This document shows positions 13,301 through 28,400 of a stretch of DNA of 64,000 bases, in pieces; positions within the stretch are counted from its first letter, which is position 1; the number at the start of each line of letters is the position of its first letter. The notes beneath the pieces are model-generated. The model searched no databases. It was not told the DNA's origin and worked only from the letters and a program-made list of their open reading frames with translations. The position numbers were made by a program, and so were the translations under genes. This stretch comes from Macrocystis pyrifera (Eukaryota; Sar; Phaeophyceae; Laminariales; Laminariaceae), in NCBI GenBank assembly GCA_031763025.1, contig JASSKH010000016.1, positions 5,456,001-5,520,000 of the forward strand, in the 5' to 3' direction.

Positions 13301-16300
13301 AGTGTGATGTCGGATATGCGTGTTTGCTTTTTCTTTTTCGTGATATGTGCTCGCCGCTCTGTGGTCTCTGCGCTGCTTGGTGCGCGTGTTTCCACCCGTC
13401 GGATCTGGCACGTCCAGTGTCCGCGCTGATTAGGGTGTCGCGATAATCCAATTTGGTTATATATGCTAGAAAAATATTTGAAACCGACATGCAGGAGGAG
13501 CCGATTGGTTAAACAGGTGAATTCGAAGGCGCTAGCCCAATCAGAAGTTGCCCCCCTTTGCCAACGAACCCACTGAGTTAACCCAACCCAAGAATACTTG
13601 GGGGCAACAAACGTCATTTTGGTCACTTTTTTCCCCCATGGCGATTATTGTTTCGTGGGTTATGATTTGCTGTTCTATTCCGGGAGGAAACAGATTACAA
13701 GAAGCCAACTCAATCAAATTCTTCGCAAGCACCCTATTCTTCGCAATAGAGATACCGTATAGTAACGCGTGTGGTATGATAACTTGCACACCCCCTGGGG
13801 TGATTTTCAGACCCGATTTTCTCGAAAAAACAAAAGACTTATCTCGTCGAGGTCTTTCCGCCGTGTTTGTACTCCTTCCTCACTTTCGTTGTCGATTAAA
13901 AAAAAAAGCAGCTCGGAAATGAATGGTTCGAGGCGGTGTATCATATTTGCGTGTTATGTACTGACTCTGTTCCAAAACGTAAGGAAATTTTGTGTGTTAA
14001 TACCTTTTGCAGAGCAGGGCAAGGGTTGCACTGTTGTTCCCCAGGCGTTTCCGTTTGATCACAACGTTGGGCGGAGGTATGGAAATTATGTCGCGACATA
14101 GATATTTGCTATTAATAGGAATAATTTTACTTGTTTGAATATGCTGCTGTTGCCGCTGTTTATTGTTCCTTTCGTGGGTTTTCAGAAGAAGTGATGGCAG
14201 CAGGAGATACCAGGCATGCTTATACAGTAGACGCTGACCACCCGACCCGAACCCTAACCCGAACCCGAACGCTACGGGGTGACCGATGCTTGGATGCAAA
14301 AAAGGTCCCGCGGGTCGTCGGTATGGACAAGTCAGTAGTATTACTGTTGTCTTGTTTCGACCTGGTCTAGAAGGGTAGGTTGTCTGTCGTCCTTTGTTTT
14401 GTAGGCCGTTGTTGTCGTGGGCCGTTTAACTCTTCGCCGCAGTCGGCCTTTATTTTCTTGGGAATAATTCTTGTTTCCCTTCAGCCTTTCTTCCTGGGGA
14501 TTTTGATGAGCGATGGACGCCGAAACTCTTCCTTCATGCCGCACATTGTCGGATGGGAAATTGCTGGCCTCATTCTATGGAGACTATGGACACTTGATTG
14601 TTGTATTTTTCTACCTGTTGTCTCAGCACAAGACAGCACTACACGCACAACACCCTACACGTACGTGTGCACTTTTTCTACCTGTTCTGTTGTCTCAACA
14701 CAAGACAGCTCTACACGTACAATACCCTACACGAAAGCTACATACATACACGTGCGTGTGCACGTAGAACATCCATTTACACGTACAGCAATAGTCGTAG
14801 TCACGATATTTACCCCCAGTTTTGCGATTTTTTCAATCGTTTTTATTCTTTTTTTGCGACTATCTCGCTCAGTTTGAATTATTTTCCATTTTTTTGGAGT
14901 TTTGATGATCAAATTTTTCGATTTTTTCGCGTGTTTTTTTTTTTCGTTTTCATATATTTTTCGCATTTGTGCCTATTCTTAACGTTATTCCGCAGAGTCT
15001 CGTCCTGCTTTTGTGATTGTTCGTATGCGCGCTCGCAGTACGCAGGAATGATGCAGAATTATTGAAGGGGACGCGCGTAAAGCGCCGCTTGCATATTCGT
15101 GTTCGAAGCGTTCACGACGTGTACCCCATTTTTTTTGCCTTTTTTTAATCGTTTTTATCATTTTTTCGCGATTTTCTTGCTCGGTTTTGTGTTCTTTTTT
15201 TTTTTAGTTATGGTCGATCAATTTTTTCGATTTTTTTTTGGCTTTTTTTCAGTTTTCGTTTTTTTGCCGTTATTTAATGTTTTCCTCGGTTCGTCCGTTT
15301 TTGGTATTTATGTCATTCGTGAGGTACTTGATCAGAAATATGAGTTACGCTTGACTATGCGTATGAGTTGCAGAAGGGGACGCACGTAAAGCACCGCCTA
15401 CATGTTCGTTTTCGAAGAATTTTCGATGTTTACCCCATTTTTGCTATTTTTCGATCGTTTTTTTATCCGTTTTTTTTTTCGCGAATATCTTGCTCAGTTT
15501 TCTTCTTTTTCATTTTTTTCAAGTTTTAGTCAATCAGTTTTTTTTCGTTTTTTTTTTTCTGTATTTTTCGTTTTTGTTTTTTTTGTGTTATTTTGCCGAT
15601 TCTTAACGTTTTTTCTCGGTTACGTCCGTTTTTGCTTTCTTTTCGTCGTTTTTGTCCGTTTTGGGGGAATATTTTGCTCAATTTTGATTATTTTCCATTT
15701 TTTGGGGGATTTTTGGTCGATCATTTTTTTCGATTTTTTTTTCGTTTTCGTTTTTTGCCAAATCTTAACGTTTTCCCTCGATTTTATCCTTTTTTGGTAT
15801 TTTTCTCATTGGTGAAGTATTTTGCTCAGAAATATAAGCTACGCTTGACTATTCGTATGAACACGTACGAAAAAGCGCGGAAAGGAAAAAATCCCCGTCC
15901 CCTCTCATGTAATAATTTTCTGCCTGATTGGAACACCTTGCACCGGTCAAAAAAAAGAAAATCGAACAGCAGAGCTTCTCTGAGCCTCGTACGCCGCCCG
16001 CCCGCCCGCCCGTCTCGCGATCACCTCACCACCGATTCGGTCCGGATAAAACTTTACTCCCTGTCTGCCACAGTGAGCCCCGTCGCCCGCCTCGCGTGAA
16101 GCCCGGTGCTTACCGTGGCCCTCGTTCGCCAGCTCGACGAAGTTGGTGCTCAGACTGCGTCGCTCTCTCTTTGAACTTTAGTATGGTCGCAAGATTAAGC
16201 GCCGCCTGAATTTTATTTTGCATATCAAAAAGACCCTTATATACTTGTACATGGTATAAGCGGAGCCTTACAAAGAGGCCAGATAGCCCATTCGTGCTTT

Positions 16301-19300
16301 CCTCGTGTCTCGAGGCACACGCGGCGCCTAGCCACGAAAACGGCGACCGCGCTCCTTCCAACCCCGCCTCTACCCGCCATCACCGGTTGACACCCGCGAC
16401 GGCGCCGGGCTCGCCCGCGGTGCCGTGCTCTGAGTACACGCACGCGCACGAAACAAAATAAACTTTCTTCAGAAATATAAGCTACGCTTGACTCGTACCT
16501 GGTATGTTCGTATGAATGCGAGTACAAGAATGCGCTTGAATTCGTGAACGCGGTTTTAGTTGTAACTATAAGCCACAACCGACATTGCTTTTTCACCAGA
16601 AAACGGTATACCTTGACATAAAACGTCATATAACTTGGGTTTTTGGTGTGCCCTGATCGCCTGGTTTTCTTTTTTCGTACCGTAAACTGGCAAAAATGCA
16701 CTGGTGTATCGTTATTTGTAATTTTTGCGACTTGGACGGACGAACATGGATGTTTTGCCATAAAACGGTATGCCTTGACAGAAAACGGTATCTAACTTGG
16801 ATTTGGTGTACCCTGATTTCCTGGTTTGAATTTTTTAACCTTGAAAACTGGCAAAAAATCAATAGTGTACCGTTTTTTTTGTCATTTTGTCTGTTGCAAC
16901 AAGTTTTCAATTTTTGCTTCTAGATACCCTAGGTGAACCTAGGGAAATCAAAACGCCCCTCATAGTTTGGGACATAGTGGTGAGAAATGACCGCATCGCA
17001 AATACGGCGCAGTACCGGACACCTAGCCGAGAAAAAGGAAAGCTGCTCCAGGCTGGATTTTTTATTTTGAGAATGGGTGGGGGTCTACACTACCTTCAGT
17101 CTGCCGACTCCATAATTTCTTATTGTTCCTGTAAATGCAAGCCTGGCTTTTTATAGCTCGTTTCTTTAAATAGTAGCTGTCTTGTACTTTAGTCGTGAGG
17201 AGATAGATTGATTAGGCAAAATACAAATCCCCAACGTACTGGATACGGAAAGCACAACATACACCAAGTAAAGCCAGCAAACCAGATTTGTGTATAGATC
17301 TATACTCATTGCCCTGCTAGAAGCGGGAAGGCTATAGAACAGCCACGACAGGCAGGAGAAGGCTCTACGCGGTGCTACGCCAAATCAATGTTTACGACGC
17401 CAGTTACGATAGAGGTGGTCACTTTTGGGCCATTTTTGTTGTTTCTGACGAACTACCCAAATAACGGTTTTTCTTACAAACAAATATTTTTTCGTCACAT
17501 GCCTAAGGTCACATGGCTCGTCGGATTTGGCCCTACAGTTTTTTGTCAAAGTCATGTTGTGAGCGGAGTAGTCAACTCCTCGGGTGCTACAATTAAAAAA
17601 AAATCGGAAAAAAAATCGCGGTGCACCTTTTCCCGTAGCAAGCATCTCGCGTGTGTGTACCCTTCGTAATGCGCATCCTGCGTGAGGTGATACAAAACCC
17701 CTACACACTTGCCTGGTATAGTGCACGCGATCGAAGTATCACACGAAAATGGGTTTCGACGATACCACTCGATCTCACACCTCCTGCATGTTGTTCTATT
17801 CATACAGTTTCTATACCGTGGTGAATAGTAGGTATATTTGTATTATATTATATCGTGTGTACGTTTTGTTGTTTTTGAAAAGTATATTTTTACGTTTGAC
17901 ATCGTATGTGTCTTTATCAGCAGTTGTTTTTGCTCTCCAGGGGTTTGTTTCCTGTGTAAGTATGTTTGCATGCACGATATCATACGTGTGTTTTTGTTGC
18001 TGTTTTTTGTTGGTTCAGGATCGACGAGATTTTCCAGAAGGAGTCGGATCCCTTCACAACGAATGAGGGCATGCTGGAAGTCATCAACACCATCCGCTTC
18101 AGGCACTTCGACAAGGCTGTAGAGGTGAGAAGAGGGGGGGGGGGGGGGGGGGGGAGGGGAGGGGGGGGGAGGGGGGGGGGGGGCGCGGGTACTCGATAGA
18201 AGGGATGTACAGTAGTCGATATCATGCATGGCCGTATTCGTATGACCGTAGACCCTCGCATCCCTACAATGCCGGGGCGGAGCACGTCGGGTTTTCACCG
18301 ACCAGGCAGACATTGCTTGCACCAAGCACGAAGCGCAACGTGAGGGGTCCGGCGAGTCGCATGAAGGGTGAGCTGCATCCTACTAAGTACCGCTTGTGAG
18401 GCGGACTTGCGTACGGATGACAGCTTCAACGAGTTAAACTTAAATTCCTGTGTGGGGGGCAGGAGAAGGCGGAAGGGTAGATGAGGGGGAAAAAAAAATG
18501 TTGATTCCGTTGTTTATCATGCTGCCGTCTTAATGGCGCTCGCTGTGTTTTGAACGCTGTTTTTTTTTCAATATTGTTTTGTTGGATACGAACAGGACGC
18601 CGTCATAATAATGGCGCTCGCTGTGTTTGAACGCTGTTGTTGTTGTTGTTGTTGTTGTTGATTTTTTTTTTTCATACGTACAGGACGCGATGGACGAGGC
18701 GGGAGAGGCGCCTGAGAACATGGAAGCTCTGAGGACTGCAGTCATGGAGAAGCTGGGCGCGTGGTACATGCGGAACCATGGCGTGGGCACGATGGCGAAC
18801 GTGGAGGACATGTGCACGCTGCTGCAGGTGAGAGCAGTAGAGAAGTTGAATACTCCTTGACTTTCACCACTAGCCCTATAGCTAACCTCATAACCCCGAC
18901 CGCCCCTGGGAAATTTCTCGGAATGGAGATGTAGCGAGAAGTTAGTGTGGAATATCAACCATTTTGTGGAAATCCGGGCCTCGGAAAATTCTCGGAACTT
19001 TTGTTCAAAGCTGGGCCTCGGGAATTTCTCGGAATGAATTCGTACGTGGACTTGACATAAAACATTTTGTCGAAGCTGAGCCTGGGAAATTCTTAAAGTG
19101 GGGATGTGATGGAAGGGTTAAGTGAAAACTATCAATCGTTTTGTGGTAGCTGGGCGCTCGGAAATTTCTCGGAATGGACATGTGAGGGGATAGTGTGGAA
19201 TATCGAAGCTAGGTCTCCAATTTTTTTTCGGAATAGAGGTGTAGTGAGGGAAAGTGTATGCAGACTATCAATCATTTTGTGGAAGCTGGTCCTGGAATTT

Positions 19301-22300
19301 TCCCGGAATGGAGATGTAGTGAAGAGTTAGTGTGGACTATCAACCATTTTGTGGAAGCTGGGCCTGGGGAATTTCTCGGAATGGAGATATAGTGAGGACT
19401 TGCAGTAGTGCGACCTATCAACCAATTTGTGGACGCTGTCGTAGGCACGACTGTATGTGGGCTTGGCCGTTCATTGGAATTTCGTCTACTCTCCCCCCCC
19501 CCCCCTCCCCTCCCCTCCCCTCCCCTTCCCCGAAAGCCGGCGTGCACTCGATCAACCAATCAACGGTCAAGATATATAACGATCCATCAGTTCTTTTTTG
19601 AGCAGCCAATCTATTAATAATCAATGCCAGGTATAAAGATATAAAAAAAACACGTCATCGCTCGTGCACCAATAATCAATCTTCGAATCCAGGCGTACTG
19701 GAACGTTGCAACAAAGAGGCTGGTGGACAACGTGTGCATGACCATGGAGCAAGACTTCGTCGTGAAACTGCTCGGCAAGGTGGAGTCGGAGCTGTTCCTG
19801 CTCACGAACCGTTACACCGAGGTGGAGGAACTCTTCGTCGAGGTGCGTTTACGTGGTCGATTATCATGAACCGTCACCTGGTCGGTCCTGGCGAACCGTA
19901 ACATCGAGGTAAAGCAAAACTCCCTTACATCAACCTGGGAGTGGCTCTTCGTCAGGTGTGCGTGTACAGTAGTGATGGTTGTCGCGAACCGTTGTACCCG
20001 TTTTGATGGTTGATTATCACGAGCCGTTACATCGACCGCGAAACGTTACACGGACGTGGAGGAACTTTCCGTCGACAATTGGTTCATTTTTTGCGGTTTC
20101 TCGCGAACCCGTTACAACTCCCGGCACTTGTGCGATGGACCTTGTTGCGCCGTACCGTACCTCACCTCGTTCTCCAAGAAAAAAATGATCCAAGTCGATG
20201 AGTAGTCGAAGCAAGGAACCATTGAGGAGCGCCCCACAGTGCTCGAGATACTATATATATAGTCTTGGTGCGGGTAGCTCAAGTACCGTCAGTACCTGTC
20301 TGTCTTCTGTGAATACGCGGATGAGGCCACCACCGATTTCGGAGCCGTCCTGTTGCGAGGGACCGTACTATTTACGGGGGGTCCATAGTTAATAGGACCA
20401 AATATTGCTAGCAAAAATAGGTAAATATATAGGTTTTTATGTGTACCATAGGTCCTATTAACTATGGACCCCCGTAATAATCAGGACCCGTCGTTCACAC
20501 AAAAACCTACACATTCCAGTATTTTTGTTACGAATATTTTGGTGCTTGATTGCTATGCTCCCCCGGTAAGAAAGTTTTCGGGAAGCGAAAATGATACGAC
20601 GAACAGCATCCTTAATGGGTCACAGCAGTGTCCTCGACGTAAATGTCTCAGCACGCGGCATTTTTTTTTTTTGTCGCAACGGCGTTGAAGTCCGACAGCG
20701 ACGATGGTGCCCCCTGTGCTCGTCGCCTGGCGCGTCTTCATCTGGTCAAGGACGCGGGCATCATCGTCACGGTCAGACTTTTTAACGCTGCTGTGACGAA
20801 TGCCTCAATTGTGCTGGGACATCACGTCAGACCCCTTTTTTGGACTGCACTCCCCCGTCTTGGGGGGGCAAGCCACTCACAGTAGTACAAGTTCAGTGGC
20901 TTGTCCTCGAAACCGGGACTGCAGTCCTGAAAGGCTGAAAGGGTTTTGAGGATTATGCTGTTCTTGCCGTTTTTCGTTTCCTTGATTTTTTTTTTTTTCA
21001 CACTGGGGACAGATCGTCAGTTCCTACCTAGTTGATCTAGACTCGTACTTCGAGGGAAGATATATTCCTGACCTGCTTGATCTAAGATTGTACTTTCCTG
21101 GGTTGGATCTGTGCTCTACAGATCCTGCCCAACGAATCATGACGGCAGGTTGGGATCTAGTTCGTAGATAATGTATAGATATATAGATCATGATGTGTCC
21201 GATGTGTGAGCACGGCTCCGAAATCGGTCGGTGGTCTCATGCGTGTATTTACGGACGACGCAGACGGTGCAGACCGGTAGAGCTTACCACTTGTTCGATA
21301 TTTGACCTGGTTGGCTGAAGAGTCAGGGTTTGTTTTTGCTCTTATTAGCTTAGGGTTAGGGTTAGGACTGATATGATTGGCCTAGGAAGGTCAGGGTTGG
21401 TTTTGCTCTGATTAGCTTAGGGTTAGGGTCAGGACTGATCTGATTGGCGTAGGGTCTGGGTTAGGGTTGATCTGATTGGCTCAGTTAGGGTTAGGGTTAG
21501 TTCTGGTTGTCTCGTACACGGTGTGCGTCAACCATTTTTCTCGAGTAAGTGGTAAGAAACCCCCGCAGTCGGTACTTGAGCTACCCGCACGTGATGGGAC
21601 GGTAGTTGCGCAGCAGGGAGTAGGCCTCTTTGGTCAGGTTTTGAGTGTGTGGGGACACACCAAGATAGGTTGGGTTATGTGGCGTTACCACGACTGTCGA
21701 GGGTGTCGGCAACGAACGTCTTCTCGGAGTGACCCCGCCGAGGAAACTGGATGATGTTGAAGGGGTTTGTGGTGATACTGAGGCGGTGCAACCCAGGGGA
21801 CAGGTCCTGGTATCCACCATTGTAAACTTTGCACACGTCGGGCGGACTGATCATCTAGATCCTTAACCTGCCGTATTAAGATGTTGTGCAAGATCTGTAC
21901 GGTACAGATCCAACCCAAGAAACATGCCCTAGGTCATGCAGGTTGGTACGGGTCCCATCCGGCAACATGAGCTAGATCATAGAGATCATAAAGATCAATA
22001 AGACGTATATATTCCCCGAAATGTCTACCAGCAGGTAGATCATGAAGCGGGACTCGATGATCGGTCCGATGTGTTGAACATTGTAGACTTTTAGGCTTGG
22101 CAAATTTGTGCCACTTTTTTTTTAGCTGAATAATGATGAAATAATTAAAAAAAAACATCTCGACCCCACCCCCCACCCTCTACCCTACCCTACCCTACCC
22201 TACCGCGCAGGACACGAGCGTGGTGGAGAAACGCCGCACCCTGCAGGCGAAGAAGCAACGTCTGCTCAAGGGTTTGGAAACCCTCATGCGCATGGCTCCC

Positions 22301-22449
22301 GACCTCGTGGCCCAGCGGCCAGGCGGCGGAACCGGTGACGATTGGATGTCGACTAGCGGGGCGCAACTGTTGCAGCAGGGCTCGGGAAAGTGAGTGAGCA
22401 CTGAACAGCAACGAAAAGACGGGAATGGAGTTAAGGTGCATGCTATTGT

Positions 22450-22492
<43 letters not shown>

Positions 22493-25400
22493 AAGGGGAG
22501 AGGGAGGTGGTAGCTTAACTTTGTTTCGTGTACGCCGGGTGCCTCTCTGTATGTGTTGGAGGAGAGTATGGTCGAGTGGTTGATACTCAATTTTTCAAGC
22601 TGCATGGTCCATCGGGGGCGCTTGCTCTGTCTTCCATTTACAGTAACGTGTTTTTGCGTTCGACTTTCGATGTAGTAGTTGATGCTCAGTTCACAAGCTG
22701 CATGTATGGTAAGCCGTTCGTATCCGCAGTGCGGCGGAACCGATGACGATTCGACACCCGCGAAAAACGAGTGAGCAGCAAACAAAAATATTGTCACAAA
22801 AACGCGCGAACGGGTTACCCTAAAACGTGCAGCACTGAGTATTTACTAGAACACTGAGTTTTCAACTACTACTACAGCAGATAGTGAGTCGAATACGAGA
22901 ACACCTTATTAATAGTTATAGTATAAACGGAATATAAAAACGAAACGCGCCTGATGTATCACTTGAACTTACGAAGCTGAGTATCGACGACTCCATCGGT
23001 CGAACTCACGGCTATTGTATTCGTAATCATTTTTTGAAGAAAAATACACGAGCCGTGGCGCACTCTTGTGCAACAGTTATCAGAGGAGGCACGATGCGTA
23101 CACTGCACGAAAGCTATGACCCCGCCCACCCTCTCCCCACCACCCCTCGCCCCTCTCCGGAACACAAAGGATAATGTGGAAAACGCGCGAGGTACTTTTC
23201 GCGCAACTTGTAACCTTGTCGGTTTCGTCGTGTCAACCAGGGTATTTAGGCGGAACCGGCGATGGTTGAATGTTCGCGGAAAGCTTTTTTCGAGCAGCAA
23301 CAAAACTATACCTGGTTGTACTATTACGGGGGTCCATAGTTAATAGGACCTATTGTATACATAAAAAATTATATATTTACCTATTTTTAATAACAATGTA
23401 TGGTCCTATTTACTATGGTCCCCCGTAATACTAAACCGCCGAACATAACGAGAACAATGTGGAACTCGCGCGGTCGACGTATCACGCAGCTTTTTTTTTT
23501 CGGTTTCATCTTTGTCGACCCCCTTATCCCCCCCCCCCCACCCTGGTGTGCTGATGTTTGTGGTGTGGTGTGGTGGCGTGGTGCAGGCCGTCCGACGCAC
23601 GAGACGACCCCGCGGAGATGAAGGCTCGCCTCGAGGAAGCCGCGCTGCTGGCACAAGTGAGGGGGGTTGATCGGTCCGGGGGTTGGTTCGTCGGTTGGTT
23701 GGCCGGGTGGTTTGTCGATTGATCATTTTGTTGGTTGGTATGTATTGGTTGGTTGGTTGGTCGGTCTGTTGGGGGGTTGGATGGTTGGTTGGTCGGTCGG
23801 TCGATCTGGTAGTCGGTTGGTTGATTTGTCTCGGTTGGTTGGTTGGTTGGTCGAGCTGTTAGTTGGGTGAGTGGTGGCTGGTTGATTGGTGGATCTATTA
23901 GGTTTGTCGGTTGGTTTTGTTGGTAATCAATTAGTTGGTTTGATGGTCTGTTGGCCGATTTATCAGTTGGATGGGGGGTTGGTTGGTCGGTTTTATTGGT
24001 TGGAATGTTGATTGGCTGATCGATCTATTAGTTGGTTGGTTAGGTTGGTCGATTTGTTGGTTGGTAGGTTGATTGGTAGGTAGGTAGGTAGGTAGGTTGA
24101 TTGGTTGGTGGTCGAATGAGTGGTTGAATGAAGTAGTTGGTTTTGTTAGATGTTGGTTATTCGAGTGGTCTGTTGGTTGCTTAGCTAGTTCTATTTTGAT
24201 GGTTGATCGGTGATATGGTTTGCTATATTTTTTTTTTTGGTGATTTGTTTATTTCCTCCCCCTGGCTGCTCGCCTCAAAAGCGCTTCTCAGCAGAGGATG
24301 CAGCTCACCCTTCTTACGACTCGCCGAACACCTCACGTTTTGCTTCGCGCTTGGTGCTAGCGAAACCTGCCTGGTCGGTCAAAACCCGACGTACGCCGTC
24401 CCGATATTGTAGGGATGCGAGCGGTCATACGGCTACGACCATGCATGATAACGAGTACCCACCCCCACCCCGACTTTCTCTCTCCCTGCTACATCCCTCC
24501 CTCCCTGGCAAACGTAGGCGGAGGGGAGGTCCTCCAGCACAGATTGGAGCAGAACCGCTTGGAGCCGTCCCCCCACCTCCTCTGGTGCTGCTGGTGCTGC
24601 CCCCCCCCTCTGCCCCAGGGCTCGGGGCGCGGCAGTCTTCGGGCGGCAGCGGTTCTCAGCAGCCTGACCACTACGATTTGCCCGTTTAGGCCTCAGCAAG
24701 GAGCGGGGGGGAGAGCAGCGGTGAGAGCTGAGTTTTTTTTTCTTTTTTTTTGGGGGGGGGCGGGGGAGGGGGGGGGGGGGGGGCTGAGTTCACTTGGTTT
24801 TTTTTTGTTGAGGGGAGGGGTTGTCTTGTTTTGGGTTGTTTTGTTTTGTTTTTGCTTGTTTTTCTTTTGCAGGGGTTATTTTGTCTGTTTTGTTTGGGTC
24901 ACGAGGTTTGGCTTTTTTCGATTGGTTTTATGGTTTTGGATTGTTTTTGTTGTTTGATGTAGATCTTTCTTGTTTTTGCAGGCTTGCTTTTAATTTGGTT
25001 TTGTTTTGTTCTGCTTGTTTTGTAAGTATTTGTTTTGGACGTCGGATGTTGTTTGTTGGTTTAGGTTGTTGATTTCAGTCCGGTTTTGGTCCGGGTTTGA
25101 TATGGTTCTGGTTTTGGTCTGATTTTTTTTCTTTTTTTCGTGGATCGGGTCGGGTCGTGCGTGGGCTGTGGGTAGGTGGTGTGCGTCGTGAGTAGATGGT
25201 GCGGTCGTATCTACGTGTTCACTAAAATACAATGGTAGATCAAAAGAGGGTCGATTCTTGGCGTGCTTTTTTTGTGTGCTGTTTGTTTTATCTAGAAAAT
25301 GTCCCTTGAGGTGATTGTTTTTCATTTGTCTGACCAAACTCTTGGTTTGGTGTAAAAATGTGGTGTGCTGTGGTGTGGTCTTCGTTATTGTTTGTTTTTG

Positions 25401-28400
25401 TTCGCTGTTGGTGTTCTCTATCGTGATGTCAGGGTGGCAACAGCGCACCGGCTAGGGGACGAACCGGGCAGCAGGAACAGCCGCGGCGCGACTCGGGGTC
25501 GAGCTCAAACTCGGCTCGGCGGGATCAAGATGTAAGGAAGGGCTCGCGCTTTCCGTGTCTTGAGTTCAGCCCACCCACCCTTCTTTATTCCGTACCAGTA
25601 CCGTATTTCGTGTTCCGTGTTTTTCTGCGCGTGTGTCGTGCATCTACATAGATGTAGTTCGCGCGATCGAAGTATCACTATTACGGGGGACCATAGTAAA
25701 TAGGACCAAATACTGTTCGTAAAAATATAATAATATATAGATTTTTGAGTCTACCGTAGGTCCTATTTACTGTGGACCCCCGTAATAGTATCACACGCAG
25801 CTTGCGAAGATGATGAATTTCGGCAAATTTCGGCAAAACCCTCGATCTCACAGCTGTTGGGTTTAAAATATATTTATTTATGTATATACCGGTTTCGCCA
25901 ACTAACCAGTGACTAGCCGGTAATCCCAACCAACTCACGGCCGTAACGGCTACAGCAATCAACCATCGCGCACACCAAGCAGCCCGGGCTATATACCCCT
26001 TTTAGGTCTGCAGTCGCGTCATGAGGACAAACAACCTACTTATAATTGTATAATATATATATACATTTCAAGTATTGTATACCCAGTACCAGTGTATAGT
26101 GTGTACGTGTCTCACTGCGTTACGGTTCGGACACATTCCCTATATATGCCACCCCTTGTAAGCCTTTTTAGGACTGCAATCCCATTCTGGGGACTAACCA
26201 CTCAAGTTATAAGTAGGTTGTTTGTCCTCATGACGGGACGGCAGACCTAAAAGGGGTATATAGCCCGGGCTGTTTGGTGTGAGCGATGGTTGATTGCTGT
26301 ATAGCCGTCACGGCCGTGAGTTGGCTGGGCTTGCCGGCTAGTCACTGGTTGGCCGGCGAAACCGGACAACTACCACGAGTAACTGACTTTTATCTCGACT
26401 GCGTATACTAATAGGGTGGCGCTATTTTTTATTTTGTTTCACGTACCAAAAAAAAAACACGATGCCATAGATCGCCGAACGGGGCCTTCGACACAGTGCC
26501 ATCGACACCGGCACGGTCGATGAAGATGATGTGTTGATGCGCCATGAGTTCGCAGCAGGTCTCTCGGCTCTGTTCTCTCCCTCTCTCTGGGCGAGCAGTC
26601 TCACGGGAAAATGCGCACCCCGTATGAAAAAGGTCTTCCATATATAAGGAAACCCAAACTAGCCCCATAGTTTGCACGGCTGCAAGTATAATACCGATGT
26701 GCAGTAGGCATCTCATACTTAGCTGGCGACTTTTAGCCATAGCTGTATTAATAGCAATCGTCATTTACGTCCAAGGCGTTTTCCGTCTATACTCTAGTCA
26801 AGTTTATCAAGTTCCAAAAACATTAGTACCGGGTAGACGTTATTTAAGCGCGTGCTTTGTAGGGTACGTACGTGCATACTCTGGGGGATACCCGAGTATT
26901 TATACTCTGGGGGATACCCGGGTATATGGTATGGGGTTACCCGGGTATATGGTATGGGATTAGCCGTGTATACACTCCGATGGGTACCCACCGGGGTACT
27001 ACCCGAGCATGACCGAAACAACCAGACTTACTGTAGTACGTCGGACTCCACCGTGTATTCCGTGCTGAAAACGAGTACATACTGTGGGGTTACCCGAGTA
27101 TATGGTCTGGGATTACCCGGGTATACACTCCGATGGGTACCCACCAGGGTATTAACCGAGCATGACCGAAACAACCAGGCTTACTGCAGTACGTGGGACT
27201 CCACAGTGTATTCCGTACTGAAAACGAGTGATTACAAATATATGCCTGGTATCAGGTACGTCGGGTTTTTTCCCCCCATTTTTATTTTCTTTCCGTTGCT
27301 TTACCGCAACGTGATCGACGTATGCACGCAGCTTGCAGAGATGTTGTTTCGACACGATTTTCTTCGATCCCACAGCTGAGGTGGTATTTGTACCAACTGT
27401 TACCGAAACGCTCAGCACTTCGGACGCGGATAATCGATTCCCAGTTTGGTGATGTAGATATCTCAGGGCAGAATATATCATCTATCCCTGATTGGTATGA
27501 TCTGTATGATCTAGCTCACGTTGCCGGATGCGGGACATATAATGTGCCAAATGTAGGACATGTTTCCGGGGTTGGATCTGTACTAGCGTTCAGATCCTGC
27601 CTTACATTTGAAAACGGCAGTTTAGGGTCTAGATGATTTGTACATGATCTTACATGATCTACTGGAGGTATGACCTGTAGATGATCTGCTGTACAGCGTT
27701 TTCTGTCCGAGGTGTGAACCGTTCACGTCGATTTTGTCCCGGGTTTCTTCGTCTTATCTATAACGCGCAGATTCTAGTCGGAAGGCTGGTAGACATGGGG
27801 TTTTCCAGGCCTCAGGCGGAGGAGGCGTTGATGGCGACCGGGGGAGACGCGGACCTGGCGGCTGAAAGGCTGATGACGCAGGTGAGGAGCAGCCAATGCT
27901 TTGAGAATTTTATCGTAACTCGCTTGATGCGCGCGCAAGCAATACGACCCCGTCTTTAGGTACCAGCAAATAAATTACGGGCATGCCAGGGGAGGCGAAG
28001 GTGAAACGCATTCGATGCGATTTTTTCGATAGTACCAGGTACAGTATTGACTCCCCACCCGTATAATATGTATATATATATTCTTTGAGAAATCTACAGT
28101 TCAGTACGTACGTAGTCTAGTAAATTATAAAATCAAGAAAGTGTGTAGCGCCTATACTAGGCGTTTGCCATCTGTACACGTAAGGAATTGTACACAATCT
28201 ACTCCATTTTTAGCCCCGGCCAGAAGAAGGATGTAGGCCTAGCGGGGTCGATACCGTCTCTAGGTGTAAGGGAATACTTGGAAAACATTCGAAACGGTTC
28301 CCAACAGTTCTGCACCCCTCCCTCCTCCCTTGTGATATTTCTGCGATATAAAATACCGCGACATATTTTCTTCACTTTTATTTTTTGTTGTTGTTCCCCT

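Noticed and set aside
16110..16361. Minus-strand short helical frame ([10 protein letters not shown]...) with a GTAAGC donor
   Set aside because: No partner exon or domain was found, and the GC-rich block is short. I could not separate it from chance.
26697..26963. Open frame with an N-terminal hydrophobic segment (type II membrane-like)
   Set aside because: It lies inside dynamin intron 17, runs into a minisatellite, and has no domain or splice partner.
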